Below are positions 1 to 7,030 of a stretch of 64,000 nt of DNA, piece after piece; positions within the stretch are counted from its first letter, which is position 1; each line of letters opens with the position of its first letter. Origin of the DNA: Candidatus Gastranaerophilales bacterium (GTDB lineage Bacteria; Cyanobacteriota; Vampirovibrionia; Gastranaerophilales; Gastranaerophilaceae); NCBI GenBank assembly GCA_910587815.1, contig CAJUNK010000011.1:16727-80726 (forward strand), read 5' to 3'. The position numbers and the translations under genes are program-made. The notes under the pieces are model-generated. The model did not search any database and was not told where the DNA came from. It was given only the letters and a program-made list of their open reading frames with translations.

Positions 1-2
1 AA

Positions 3-542
3 GGTCTTACAAAAGAACAAGCGCTTGAAAAAATGCAGAAAGAATTGAAAGAAATATTCTTTAACAATAAAACTGCAATAGGTCAAATGGATAATGATGA
101 ATTTACAAAAATTAGCAATAGCATAATGAAAAAACTTAATATCATTCCATCTGATGCTCAAGGTAATTTATTCAAGGCTAAACAATCTGCAAATGAATCA
201 TTCGAAAATTTATCACAAATATTCTATGAAAATATTCTCGCAGATGCCACAGAACAACTTCAAACAAATCCAAAGTCTAAATCAAACGCCATGAAAACAG
301 GTGTTTCTGTAATGAAAGACATTATTCAAAACAGAAGAAAATTTAAAGCAATGAAGACACGTCAAGAAAAAATGAATTTGTGTCTTTTAACCCCAAAAGA
401 AAGAGTTCAATTCAGAAAATCTAAGAGCACTCCTGCAAGAAACAGTGTTGAATATTTAACATTTAAATACAAACAATTGAAAAAAGAAGATTTAGACACA
501 ATGGCAGAAAATATGGTAAAAGGCATGATGGGCGGAGTGTAG
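3..542 (+). CDS. Unrecognised protein, 3' part only
   Basis: The reading frame is already open at the first bases of the window (in-frame residues GLTKEQALEK precede the first methionine at 33), so the true start lies upstream and only the last 180 or so residues are visible. The visible part is rich in Lys, Asn, Gln and Met, looks mainly helical, has no obvious membrane segment and ends in a Met/Gly tail (MVKGMMGGV). I do not recognise a family. The next gene has its own promoter-like sequence, so a shared operon is not implied. Confidence 0.7.
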   Translation, partial: GLTKEQALEKMQKELKEIFFNNKTAIGQMDNDEFTKISNSIMKKLNIIPSDAQGNLFKAKQSANESFENLSQIFYENILADATEQLQTNPKSKSNAMKTGVSVMKDIIQNRRKFKAMKTRQEKMNLCLLTPKERVQFRKSKSTPARNSVEYLTFKYKQLKKEDLDTMAENMVKGMMGGV

Positions 543-552
543 AAAAATTTTA

Positions 553-561
553 TGGTATAAT
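553..561 (+). promoter_or_regulatory. Extended -10 promoter for the aminotransferase gene
   Basis: TGGTATAAT is an extended -10 element (TG, one base, then the consensus TATAAT at 556-561). No good -35 is visible 17 bases upstream, which is tolerated for extended -10 promoters. Transcription would start near 568 and leave a leader of about 40 bases containing the AGAGGAA ribosome site of the gene at 607. Confidence 0.5.
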
Positions 562-606
562 CTTTTAGTAATAAAAACAACGATTATTTTAAAAGAGGAA
601 CCATAA

Positions 607-1869
607 ATGGAAAACACCGTTTTAGATTTTAAAAACCATTTTAATGATTATGTTCAAAATCTTGAAACATATATTATGTTTCAAATCAAACAAAGAACAA
701 TTGAATTAACCGATGAACTAACCAAAAAAGATAGAAAGCCCATATCTTTATCAATGGGTGCACCCGTTGATATGGTTCCAAAATTTGCAATTGAAACTTT
801 GAAAAATTGTTTGGATGAACCTTCTATCCATACATATTCTACCCCAAAAGGCGAAAAGTATTTTCTTGAAGCAGTTGCCCAAAGGATGAAAACAAGATTC
901 AACGTTGATGTTGACCCTAATAGTGAAGTATTTTCTTTAATAGGTTCTAAAGAAGGTATTGCAAATCTTATCAGAGAATTAATTAATCCAACAACTGACA
1001 TTAAAAACAAAGATATAATCCTTGTGCCAGACCCAGGATATGCCTCTTATAAAGAAATGATAAAAGTTTCAGGCGGTTTAGGCTATGGTTTGCCTTTAAC
1101 AAAAGAAAATAACTATATGCCTGATTTGGATTTAGTTTTGGAAGATATTAAAAAAGATGGTTTAAACCCTGCAAAAATTAAAGCCCTTGTTATAAACTAT
1201 CCAAACAATCCGCTTGGTGCAGTTGCAACGAAAGAATATCTTCAAAAATGTGTTGACTTTTGTATTAAACATCAAATAATTTTAATTTCTGATAATGCGT
1301 ATTCTGAAATATATTTTGATGAAAATGATAAACCAATAAGTATTTTGGAATTAAAAAATGCAAAAGATGTTTCTGTTGAATTTCATAGTTTTTCAAAACC
1401 TTATGCTATGACAGGATGGCGTCTTGGCTGGGTTTGTGGAAATAAGCAAATAGTTTCCATGTTTGGTAAATTAAAATCTACAATTGACACAGGTGTTTTT
1501 AAGGCGTTGCAATTAACAGGCGCAAAGTTGTTGAATTCAAAAGAAGGCGAAGAATATATTTTAAATGCTAATCAAAATTTGAAAATAAAACTGACAGATT
1601 TTGTTAAAGGATTGAAAGGACTTGGTTATCAGGATGTCGAAGTACCAAAGGCAACGTTTTATCTATGGATAAAAATTCCGCCAAGATATAATGAGGATGC
1701 CAAAAAATTCTGTGATGATTTACTTGAAAAATCAGGTATAGTTGCTGTTCCTGGTGACGCATTTGGTGTAAATGGAAAAGGATGTGTTAGATTATCTATA
1801 ACAGCATCTAAAGAAAATTTAGATATTGCAATAGATAGAATGAAAAAAGATGGACACACCTTTAATTAA
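607..1869 (+). CDS. Class I/II PLP aminotransferase, DapL-like
   Basis: Cytosolic fold-type I aminotransferase of 420 residues. Visible landmarks are the PDPGYASY segment, NYPNNPLGA (substrate carboxylate loop), SDNAYSEIYFDE (PLP-ring Asp/Tyr) and SFSKPYAMTGWRLGW, in which Lys264 is the Schiff-base lysine. The SKEGIANL and ENNYMPDLD segments resemble the DapL/AlaA branch, so it may convert tetrahydrodipicolinate to LL-diaminopimelate for lysine and peptidoglycan synthesis. An Asp or Ala aminotransferase cannot be excluded from sequence alone. An AGAGGAA site precedes the ATG. hisH follows after 3 bases, so the two are probably co-transcribed. Confidence 0.88.
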   Translation: MENTVLDFKNHFNDYVQNLETYIMFQIKQRTIELTDELTKKDRKPISLSMGAPVDMVPKFAIETLKNCLDEPSIHTYSTPKGEKYFLEAVAQRMKTRFNVDVDPNSEVFSLIGSKEGIANLIRELINPTTDIKNKDIILVPDPGYASYKEMIKVSGGLGYGLPLTKENNYMPDLDLVLEDIKKDGLNPAKIKALVINYPNNPLGAVATKEYLQKCVDFCIKHQIILISDNAYSEIYFDENDKPISILELKNAKDVSVEFHSFSKPYAMTGWRLGWVCGNKQIVSMFGKLKSTIDTGVFKALQLTGAKLLNSKEGEEYILNANQNLKIKLTDFVKGLKGLGYQDVEVPKATFYLWIKIPPRYNEDAKKFCDDLLEKSGIVAVPGDAFGVNGKGCVRLSITASKENLDIAIDRMKKDGHTFN

Positions 1870-1872
1870 ATT

Positions 1873-2472
1873 ATGAAAAAGCCTAAAACAGTAATAATAG
1901 ATTATGGTGCAGGAAATGTAAGAAGCCTTGGAAACATGCTTACATTTCTTGATGTGCCATATAAAATAACGGATGATAAATTTGTAATTAAAAACGCAGA
2001 TAGAATTATTTTTCCAGGGCAGGGGCATTTTGCACAGGCTATGGAAAAATTAAATTCCAAAGATATGACACCTTTTATTCAAGATATAGTGTCTAATGGC
2101 AAGGTTTTTTTGGGAATTTGTTTAGGATTGCAAGTGTTATTTGAAACTTCTGAAGAAGCACCAGGCACTCAAGGGTTAGGAATATTTGAAGGGAATGTTA
2201 AAAAATTTCAAGCTGGAAAAACCCCTCAAATAGGCTGGAATAAGATAAAAACAACAAAAAACAATTCTTATTTGAATGATGATTATTTTTATTTTGTAAA
2301 TTCATTTCATGTTTGTCCTAAATGTGCAGATATAATAAGTTCAAATGCAAATTATCATATAGATTTTTGTGCAAGTGTTGAATATAAAAATATAACTGCT
2401 GTACAATTTCATCCCGAAAAAAGTTCAAATGCTGGCATAAATTTCTTTAAAAATTGGCTTTATAAAGAATAA
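1873..2472 (+). CDS. hisH: Imidazole glycerol phosphate synthase, glutaminase subunit HisH
   Basis: Class I glutamine amidotransferase of 199 residues that supplies ammonia to HisF in histidine synthesis. IIDYGAGNVRSL opens the protein. The catalytic triad is visible as Cys83 in GICLGLQ plus His180 and Glu182 in FHPEKSS, and PQIGWN matches the PHMGWN element of the family. The length is typical. The ATG has no clear Shine-Dalgarno site and lies 3 bases after the aminotransferase stop, which suggests translational coupling. The partner hisF is not next to it, which is unusual; it must lie elsewhere on the chromosome. Confidence 0.92.
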   Translation: MKKPKTVIIDYGAGNVRSLGNMLTFLDVPYKITDDKFVIKNADRIIFPGQGHFAQAMEKLNSKDMTPFIQDIVSNGKVFLGICLGLQVLFETSEEAPGTQGLGIFEGNVKKFQAGKTPQIGWNKIKTTKNNSYLNDDYFYFVNSFHVCPKCADIISSNANYHIDFCASVEYKNITAVQFHPEKSSNAGINFFKNWLYKE

Positions 2473-2487
2473 TCTGCCTATATTATT

Positions 2488-2516
2488 TTGAATTTTGAAA
2501 ACTTTTATTGTAATAT
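2488..2516 (+). promoter_or_regulatory. Sigma70-type promoter of fabI
   Basis: TTGAAT at 2488-2493 and TAATAT at 2511-2516 are separated by exactly 17 bases. The predicted transcription start near 2523 lies downstream of the in-frame ATG at 2520 and upstream of the Shine-Dalgarno site at 2538-2543. This fixes the fabI start at 2550. Confidence 0.6.
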
Positions 2517-2549
2517 GGGATGAAAATAAAAGACAATAAGGAGTATTTT

Positions 2550-3353
2550 ATGGGTATTATGGAAGGCAAAAAAGGCATCATATTTGGTGTTTCAAATAAA
2601 CATGGTATAGCAAACGCTATAGCAGAACAAATTCATAAAGAAGGCGGTGAAATTGCTTTTACTTATGCAAATGAAGTAATGGAAAAAAGGGTAAAACCTA
2701 TCGCAGATGAAATGAATTCCAAAATGTGCGTTGAATGCGACGTTACAAAAGATGAAGACGTTAAAAACGTGTTTGAGCAATACTCTAAAATTTATGATTC
2801 ATTAGATTTTGTAGTGCATGCTGTTGCATTTGCCAATAAAGATGATTTAATGGGCGAATTCTACACCACATCACGTGAAGGTTGGGATTTAGCAATGCAT
2901 GTAAGTGCTTACTCGCTTCTTACTATTTCAAAATATGCAAAACCACAAATGGAACAAACAGGCGGCGGTTCAATTTTGGCGCTTACATATCTTGGCGCAA
3001 CACAAGTAGTTGCAAATTATAATATTATGGGTGTTGCAAAAGCTGCGCTCGAATCTTCTATGAGATTTATTTCTTATGATTTAGGAAAATACAATATTAG
3101 ATGCAACTGTCTTTCAGCCGGTCCTGTTAAAACACTTGCAGCAAAAGGTATTGCAGGTTTTGATAGAATGCTTAAAGCAAATATTCTAAAAGCACCTTTA
3201 AAGAGAACACCATCTTTAGAAGATGTTGGCAAAGCAGGTTTATACCTTGCATCTGATTTATCAAGCGGTGTAACAGGTCAAGTTCAGTTTGTAGATTGTG
3301 GTGCAAGCAGTGTATTTGCATCTATTGAAGAAATGGCTCAAATTCAATTATAG
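2550..3353 (+). CDS. fabI: Enoyl-[acyl-carrier-protein] reductase (NADH), FabI
   Basis: Short-chain dehydrogenase/reductase of 267 residues that catalyses the last step of each fatty-acid elongation cycle. The N-terminal GKKGIIFGVSNKHGIA is the FabI-type nucleotide-binding loop. The catalytic pair is Tyr157 and Lys164 in NYNIMGVAKAA, with the Y-x6-K spacing of FabI rather than the Y-x3-K of ordinary SDRs. SGVTGQVQFVDCG closes the fold. The start at 2550 follows AAGGAG at a 6-base spacing; the in-frame ATG at 2520 would lie upstream of the predicted transcript. A strong bidirectional terminator follows. Confidence 0.95.
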   Translation: MGIMEGKKGIIFGVSNKHGIANAIAEQIHKEGGEIAFTYANEVMEKRVKPIADEMNSKMCVECDVTKDEDVKNVFEQYSKIYDSLDFVVHAVAFANKDDLMGEFYTTSREGWDLAMHVSAYSLLTISKYAKPQMEQTGGGSILALTYLGATQVVANYNIMGVAKAALESSMRFISYDLGKYNIRCNCLSAGPVKTLAAKGIAGFDRMLKANILKAPLKRTPSLEDVGKAGLYLASDLSSGVTGQVQFVDCGASSVFASIEEMAQIQL

Positions 3354-3375
3354 ATTTAATGATTATTCAAATATT

Positions 3376-3408
3376 AAAAAACCCCTTGAAATTTTCAAGG
3401 GGTTTTTT
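3376..3408. terminator. Bidirectional intrinsic terminator between convergent genes
   Basis: A perfect 15-base-pair stem (AAAAAACCCCTTGAA paired with TTCAAGGGGTTTTTT) closes a 3-base loop. It has a run of T on both strands, so it can end both fabI from the left and the minus-strand gene whose stop codon is at 3411. Confidence 0.93.
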
Positions 3409-3410
3409 AA

Positions 3411-4820
3411 TTATTGTTTCAAAGATTTTTCAGGCGGCATACTTGCATTTTTGCGTATTGCTTTTTTTATAGGTTTTTTTGGGGATATTTTTTTTATTGT
3501 TGCTAATTTCTTTTTATTTTCAGCATTTTCATAATCCCAATAAAAACGATGTATTCTATAACAATCATCTTCGTATGCCTTGTCTCTGATGTCATTTCTT
3601 ATGTCATCTTTTTGATATTCAAGCATCGCCATTAGTTTTTCTGTTTGTACAGGGTTGTATCCTTCAGGCACCCAATGTTTCCTATTTAAATATGCAAGTG
3701 CAATATATTGAGCATCTATCTCAAGATCATTATTGTAATCAACATACGTGAAGGGTGTATTTTTATCGTCTGCCCTATCTTGTTCATTAACATTAACCCT
3801 TAAAAAAAGTGTTTGCATAGATTCAACAGGTACTGTATCTATAGTATGTCCTCGGTCTGTTGTTATTTTGAATGTGCTGGAATCATCTAATTGTTTAGCA
3901 GATGTTTTTTTGTATTTATAAGGATAAGACGTTTTCCAAGAAGAAGGGCTATTTGCAGGAAGCCTGTTATGCTTTTTCATGTGATTATATATTGTTTCAA
4001 GGGCATTAGGCTCTTCGTTTTTGGCATTTAATACAACATGAAATGCAATAGCATGTTCTATTTCATGTGCAAGGTACCCTGCTGCAAGCTCGGATGCTTC
4101 TTTTGGGTTTAGTTTGTAATAATAATTGTTATCAAGACTTTTTTTGCTATTTTCAAGGGCAAATTGTAAACTTCTTTCACCTAGATTTTCGAAATTTTCA
4201 AGTTTTAAATGTTTATCTCCACTTAAATCTCCTTGTTTAATAAAATCCACAACGGCTTTTTGTGGCAGCATTGCTATTTTTCCATTACTTACAAGCAGCA
4301 TTGTAGGAAATGTTTCTTTGTTGATTAAAATAGTATTGCTTGTCCAATTATACTGCGCAGCAATTAGCTTTTCTCGGTTTAAAGGCGTATATTTATTGAC
4401 GATGCCATAAAAATTTGGTTCATCAATTGAAGTGAATTTTACATTTGGTTTATTTATTTTGATATTTGAGAAGTATTCTTTATATCTTTGCCTTGTGGAC
4501 ATCCATTCCCAAGCGGCATCGCGTTTTTTGCCAATTTCTTTACTTAATTCGCTATAATATGCATCATCAAAGGTTACCCTTTCAATCGGGGTTTTTGGTT
4601 TATTGGCTGCTGCTTTGGATTTTGAACTTTTGTTTGTTTTATGTGTGCCTTCAAAAGAAATAGTGTTATTTTTTGTAAATACATCATAACCAGTGGAAAA
4701 ATTATTTTTACCAAAATTTAAACTAAAGTTATCATTTTTACTATCTTTATTTTTGGCTTTTTGGACTGAATATTGGGAGTTTATCCTAAAATTTGAAGTT
4801 ATATTATTGATACTTAACAA
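3411..4820 (-). CDS. Putative HExxH metallopeptidase-like protein with N-terminal NFG-type motif
   Basis: Protein of 469 residues with a polar, Asn/Ser/Lys-rich N-terminal region of about 100 residues containing LNFGK and ISFEG, motifs seen in other genes of this window. A later segment has HEIEHA at residues 252-256, an HExxH zinc-binding signature on a helix (ELAAGYLAHEIEHAIAFH), which suggests a zincin-type peptidase; the third zinc ligand is not identifiable by eye. No signal peptide or membrane segment is evident. The start is a TTG at 4820, with AAAGGA about 7 bases upstream. The tail is Lys/Pro-rich. The family is not recognised and the peptidase role is inferred from one motif. Confidence 0.75.
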   Translation of the reverse strand: MLSINNITSNFRINSQYSVQKAKNKDSKNDNFSLNFGKNNFSTGYDVFTKNNTISFEGTHKTNKSSKSKAAANKPKTPIERVTFDDAYYSELSKEIGKKRDAAWEWMSTRQRYKEYFSNIKINKPNVKFTSIDEPNFYGIVNKYTPLNREKLIAAQYNWTSNTILINKETFPTMLLVSNGKIAMLPQKAVVDFIKQGDLSGDKHLKLENFENLGERSLQFALENSKKSLDNNYYYKLNPKEASELAAGYLAHEIEHAIAFHVVLNAKNEEPNALETIYNHMKKHNRLPANSPSSWKTSYPYKYKKTSAKQLDDSSTFKITTDRGHTIDTVPVESMQTLFLRVNVNEQDRADDKNTPFTYVDYNNDLEIDAQYIALAYLNRKHWVPEGYNPVQTEKLMAMLEYQKDDIRNDIRDKAYEDDCYRIHRFYWDYENAENKKKLATIKKISPKKPIKKAIRKNASMPPEKSLKQ

Positions 4821-4901
4821 ACCTTTGTCCTTTCCTGGATAAAAATTCCTTGTGTTTATGCTTGGTATAAACCTTGTAAATATAAAAATTTGCTAAAAAT
4901 T

Positions 4902-4934
4902 AAAGGCTTTGGATTTTTGTATCTCAAAGCCTTT
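4902..4934 (-). terminator. Intrinsic terminator after ilvD
   Basis: On the minus strand AAAGGCTTTG pairs perfectly with CAAAGCCTTT around a 13-base loop and is followed by AATTTTTAG. It lies just after the ilvD stop and before the next minus-strand gene, which therefore probably has its own promoter. Confidence 0.8.
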
Positions 4935-4955
4935 AAACAATATCTGTTTATATTT

Positions 4956-6614
4956 TTATCCGCAAATTGCACCAAGGTCTGCGCCAGATACGGTTTTTGC
5001 ATATTTTGAAAGAAATCCGCGCTCTATTTCTTTTGTTTTTGGTGTGAAATTCTTTCTTCTATTTACAATTTCATCTTCAGAAACCAACAAATTAATTGTT
5101 CTTTTATTGATATCAATTTTAATTTTATCGCCATCTTTTATTAGGCCTATAATTCCTCCATCAACAGCTTCTGGACAAATATGTCCTATGCAAAGGCCGC
5201 GCGTACCGCCAGAAAATCTGCCATCTGTAATTAATGCACATTTTTTGCCAAGTCCTTTTCCAACCAATAATGATGTTGGTGCAAGCATTTCTCTCATACC
5301 AGGACCTCCTTTTGGGCCCTCATATCTTATAACAACAACATCTCCTGCTTTTACATCATCTTCTTCAATGCCTTTCATGGCATCTTCTTCCCTATCATAA
5401 CATTTTGCAACCCCTTCAAATTCAAAACATTCTTCAGCAACACCAGAAATTTTAACTACAGCACCTTTTTCGGCTAAATTTCCATGTAAAATTGCAAGCC
5501 CTGGATTTTTTGTGATAGGGTTATCAAACGGTTTAATTACACTGTTATCCACCCATGCTTCATTTGCCCTTTCTTCCATTGTTTTGCCTTCAATGTTTTT
5601 TGTATTTTTAAGTTCAGGTGTTTTGCCCCATAATGTTTTTATAGTGCCAGGAATTCCTCCTGCATTGTCAAAATCTGTCATAGTAGGAAGTGCCGATGGG
5701 TCTAATTTTATTATTTGCGGGATTTTAAAGCTCAATTCTTCAAAATCATCCAGTGTTAAATCAATTTCAGCACTGTTTGCTATTGCAAGAAGGTGTAAAA
5801 TTGAATTTGTGCTTCCGCCAAGTGCAAGGTCTGCAACTATTGCATTTCTCATAGAATCTTTTGTGACAATATCTTTTGGTTTGATATCATTTCTAACCAA
5901 ATCAACAACTAAATATCCTGAATCAAAGGCAATTCTTCTTTTTTTAGATGAAACCGCAGCAGCTGACGCACATCCTGTAATACTCATTCCCATTACTTCA
6001 GTAAGACATGCAAGAGTATTTGCTGTGTATAATCCCTGGCATGCACCTGCTGTAGGACATGCATAATGTTCCATTTCATGAAGTTTTTCTTCACTTATCT
6101 CTCCTGCTCTGAATCTTCCAACAGCTTCTGATGAACCTCTGATAAATGTCAAAGTTTCACCTTTGCAGTGGCCCTCAAGGGAAGGGCCTGCTGTTACAAC
6201 AACTGTAGGTATATTCAATCTTAAAGCTGCAATGAGCATTCCTGGGGTAATTTTATCGCAATTTGTAAGAAGTACAAGACCATCTAATTGATGTGCCCCT
6301 GCAACAGTTTCAACACAATCTGCAATTAAATCGCGTGATGGCAGGGAGTATCTCATTCCTGAATGTCCCATTGCAATACCATCACACACGGCAGGGGTTC
6401 CAAATATAAATGCTTGGCCGCCGTTAGAATGTATTCCCTTTTCAATTTGGCGTTCTAAATCTCTCATTCCCATATGCCCTGGAACAAGGTCTGAAAAAGA
6501 ACTTGCAATACCAATAAACGGGCGTTTTATATTTTTATCTGATAGTCCGCCTGCGTATAAAAGTGCTCTGTGCGGGGCTTTTGCTATTCCTTCTTTAATT
6601 GCGTTACTTTTCAT
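4956..6614 (-). CDS. ilvD: Dihydroxy-acid dehydratase
   Basis: IlvD/Edd family enzyme of 552 residues that dehydrates dihydroxy acids to the keto-acid precursors of valine, leucine and isoleucine. Family landmarks are present: GIASSFSDLVPGHMGMRDLE, the cluster-binding cysteine in LTNCDKITPGM, CPTAGACQGLYTANT, GGSTNSILHL and DGRFSGGTRGLCIGH. The length is typical. AAGGAG lies about 7 bases before the ATG. No other branched-chain synthesis gene is adjacent. The upstream region contains a small hydrophobic ORF on the same strand and a plus-strand promoter that overlaps the ilvD ribosome-binding region, so antisense effects on ilvD are possible. Confidence 0.96.
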   Translation of the reverse strand: MKSNAIKEGIAKAPHRALLYAGGLSDKNIKRPFIGIASSFSDLVPGHMGMRDLERQIEKGIHSNGGQAFIFGTPAVCDGIAMGHSGMRYSLPSRDLIADCVETVAGAHQLDGLVLLTNCDKITPGMLIAALRLNIPTVVVTAGPSLEGHCKGETLTFIRGSSEAVGRFRAGEISEEKLHEMEHYACPTAGACQGLYTANTLACLTEVMGMSITGCASAAAVSSKKRRIAFDSGYLVVDLVRNDIKPKDIVTKDSMRNAIVADLALGGSTNSILHLLAIANSAEIDLTLDDFEELSFKIPQIIKLDPSALPTMTDFDNAGGIPGTIKTLWGKTPELKNTKNIEGKTMEERANEAWVDNSVIKPFDNPITKNPGLAILHGNLAEKGAVVKISGVAEECFEFEGVAKCYDREEDAMKGIEEDDVKAGDVVVIRYEGPKGGPGMREMLAPTSLLVGKGLGKKCALITDGRFSGGTRGLCIGHICPEAVDGGIIGLIKDGDKIKIDINKRTINLLVSEDEIVNRRKNFTPKTKEIERGFLSKYAKTVSGADLGAICG

Positions 6615-6625
6615 TATTATTCTCC

Positions 6626-6653
6626 TTGAAATTGTAATTAAATGGTTTATAAT
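6626..6653 (+). promoter_or_regulatory. Promoter of antisense RNA, copy 1
   Basis: TTGAAA at 6626-6631 and the consensus TATAAT at 6648-6653 are separated by 16 bases. Transcription would start near 6660 and run away from ilvD, into the complement of the small hydrophobic ORF. The second copy, near 63.35 kb, has the same arrangement and the same spacer length. Confidence 0.7.
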
Positions 6654-6659
6654 ATAGAT

Positions 6660-6754
6660 ATCGGGCGAGGGTGTTTGAGCACCCCCATTAAAAGCCCTTT
6701 AGTGTTTAAATTTAAGCGTTATTGCTATCATAAAGATAAGTAATAGCGCTTTTG
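6660..6754 (+). ncRNA. Candidate antisense antitoxin RNA, copy 1
   Basis: Predicted RNA of about 95 bases. Its 5' part folds as GGGC ... GCCC enclosing a GGGTG/CACCC hairpin and the segment ATTAAAAGCCC, which is shared with copy 2. Its 3' end is a hairpin from AAGCGTTATT to AATAGCGCTT followed by TTTTG, a plausible terminator at 6714-6754. It is fully complementary to the 3' two-thirds of the small minus-strand ORF and its 3' flank. The RNA is inferred from promoter, structure and conservation between the two copies. Confidence 0.55.
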
Positions 6755-6773
6755 TGCTTATAACAAACACCAT
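6699..6773 (-). CDS. Small hydrophobic peptide, candidate type I toxin, copy 1
   Basis: Encodes 24 residues from an ATG at 6773, with AAAGGAGG at 6790-6783 giving a 9-base spacing. After MVFVISTKAL the peptide is almost entirely Leu, Ile, Met, Phe, Ala and Thr and ends LKFKH, so it is one short membrane-spanning helix with a basic end. Copy 2 has the same pattern: S-(T/E)-K-A-L, about eight hydrophobic residues, then L-K-(F/Y). The 5' leader starts near AGGGTAAGCCCT (complement of 6841-6852) and can pair with AGGGCTTTTA just after the stop codon. A branched-chain leader peptide for ilvD is the main alternative. Confidence 0.55.
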   Translation of the reverse strand: MVFVISTKALLLIFMIAITLKFKH

Positions 6774-6852
6774 TCGGCATCGCCTCCTTTCTGCTGATAT
6801 CACCATTAAAAATGTTGTCCAACAGAAGCAAGGTTTACGCAGGGCTTACCCT
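6774..6852 (-). promoter_or_regulatory. Structured 5' leader of the small hydrophobic ORF, copy 1
   Basis: The minus strand begins with AGGGTAAGCCCT, identical in copy 2. AAGCCCT can pair over a long range with AGGGCTT after the ORF. A second element, CCTTGCTTCTG, can pair with 9 of 11 bases of CAGAAAGGAGG and would mask the ribosome site. Such 5'-3' closure and ribosome-site masking is known from type I toxin mRNAs such as hok and aapA. The pairing was done by eye only. Confidence 0.45.
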
Positions 6853-7030
6853 ATATTTATTTTTTAATTCTTCAATTTATTTCAATTATATAATATTTTT
6901 ATCTTTTGTAAAAAAATGTTTATAAATTTTCAATTATTACTTTTATTTACTTGCTTTTCATGAGAAAATATTTGCAAAAACCGAGTTTCCTATGAGTGAA
7001 TGTGTGAAATCGCAAATAAAGGCTTCTGTA

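Noticed and set aside
2520..2549. An earlier in-frame ATG for fabI at 2520
   Set aside because: It lies upstream of the predicted transcription start and has no ribosome site, while the ATG at 2550 has AAGGAG at good spacing and gives the family-typical N terminus.
6712..6780. Alternative minus-strand ORF from the ATG at 6780 (begins MPNGVCYK)
   Set aside because: It is too close to the Shine-Dalgarno site (about 2 bases), is not hydrophobic and has no counterpart in copy 2, unlike the frame from 6773.
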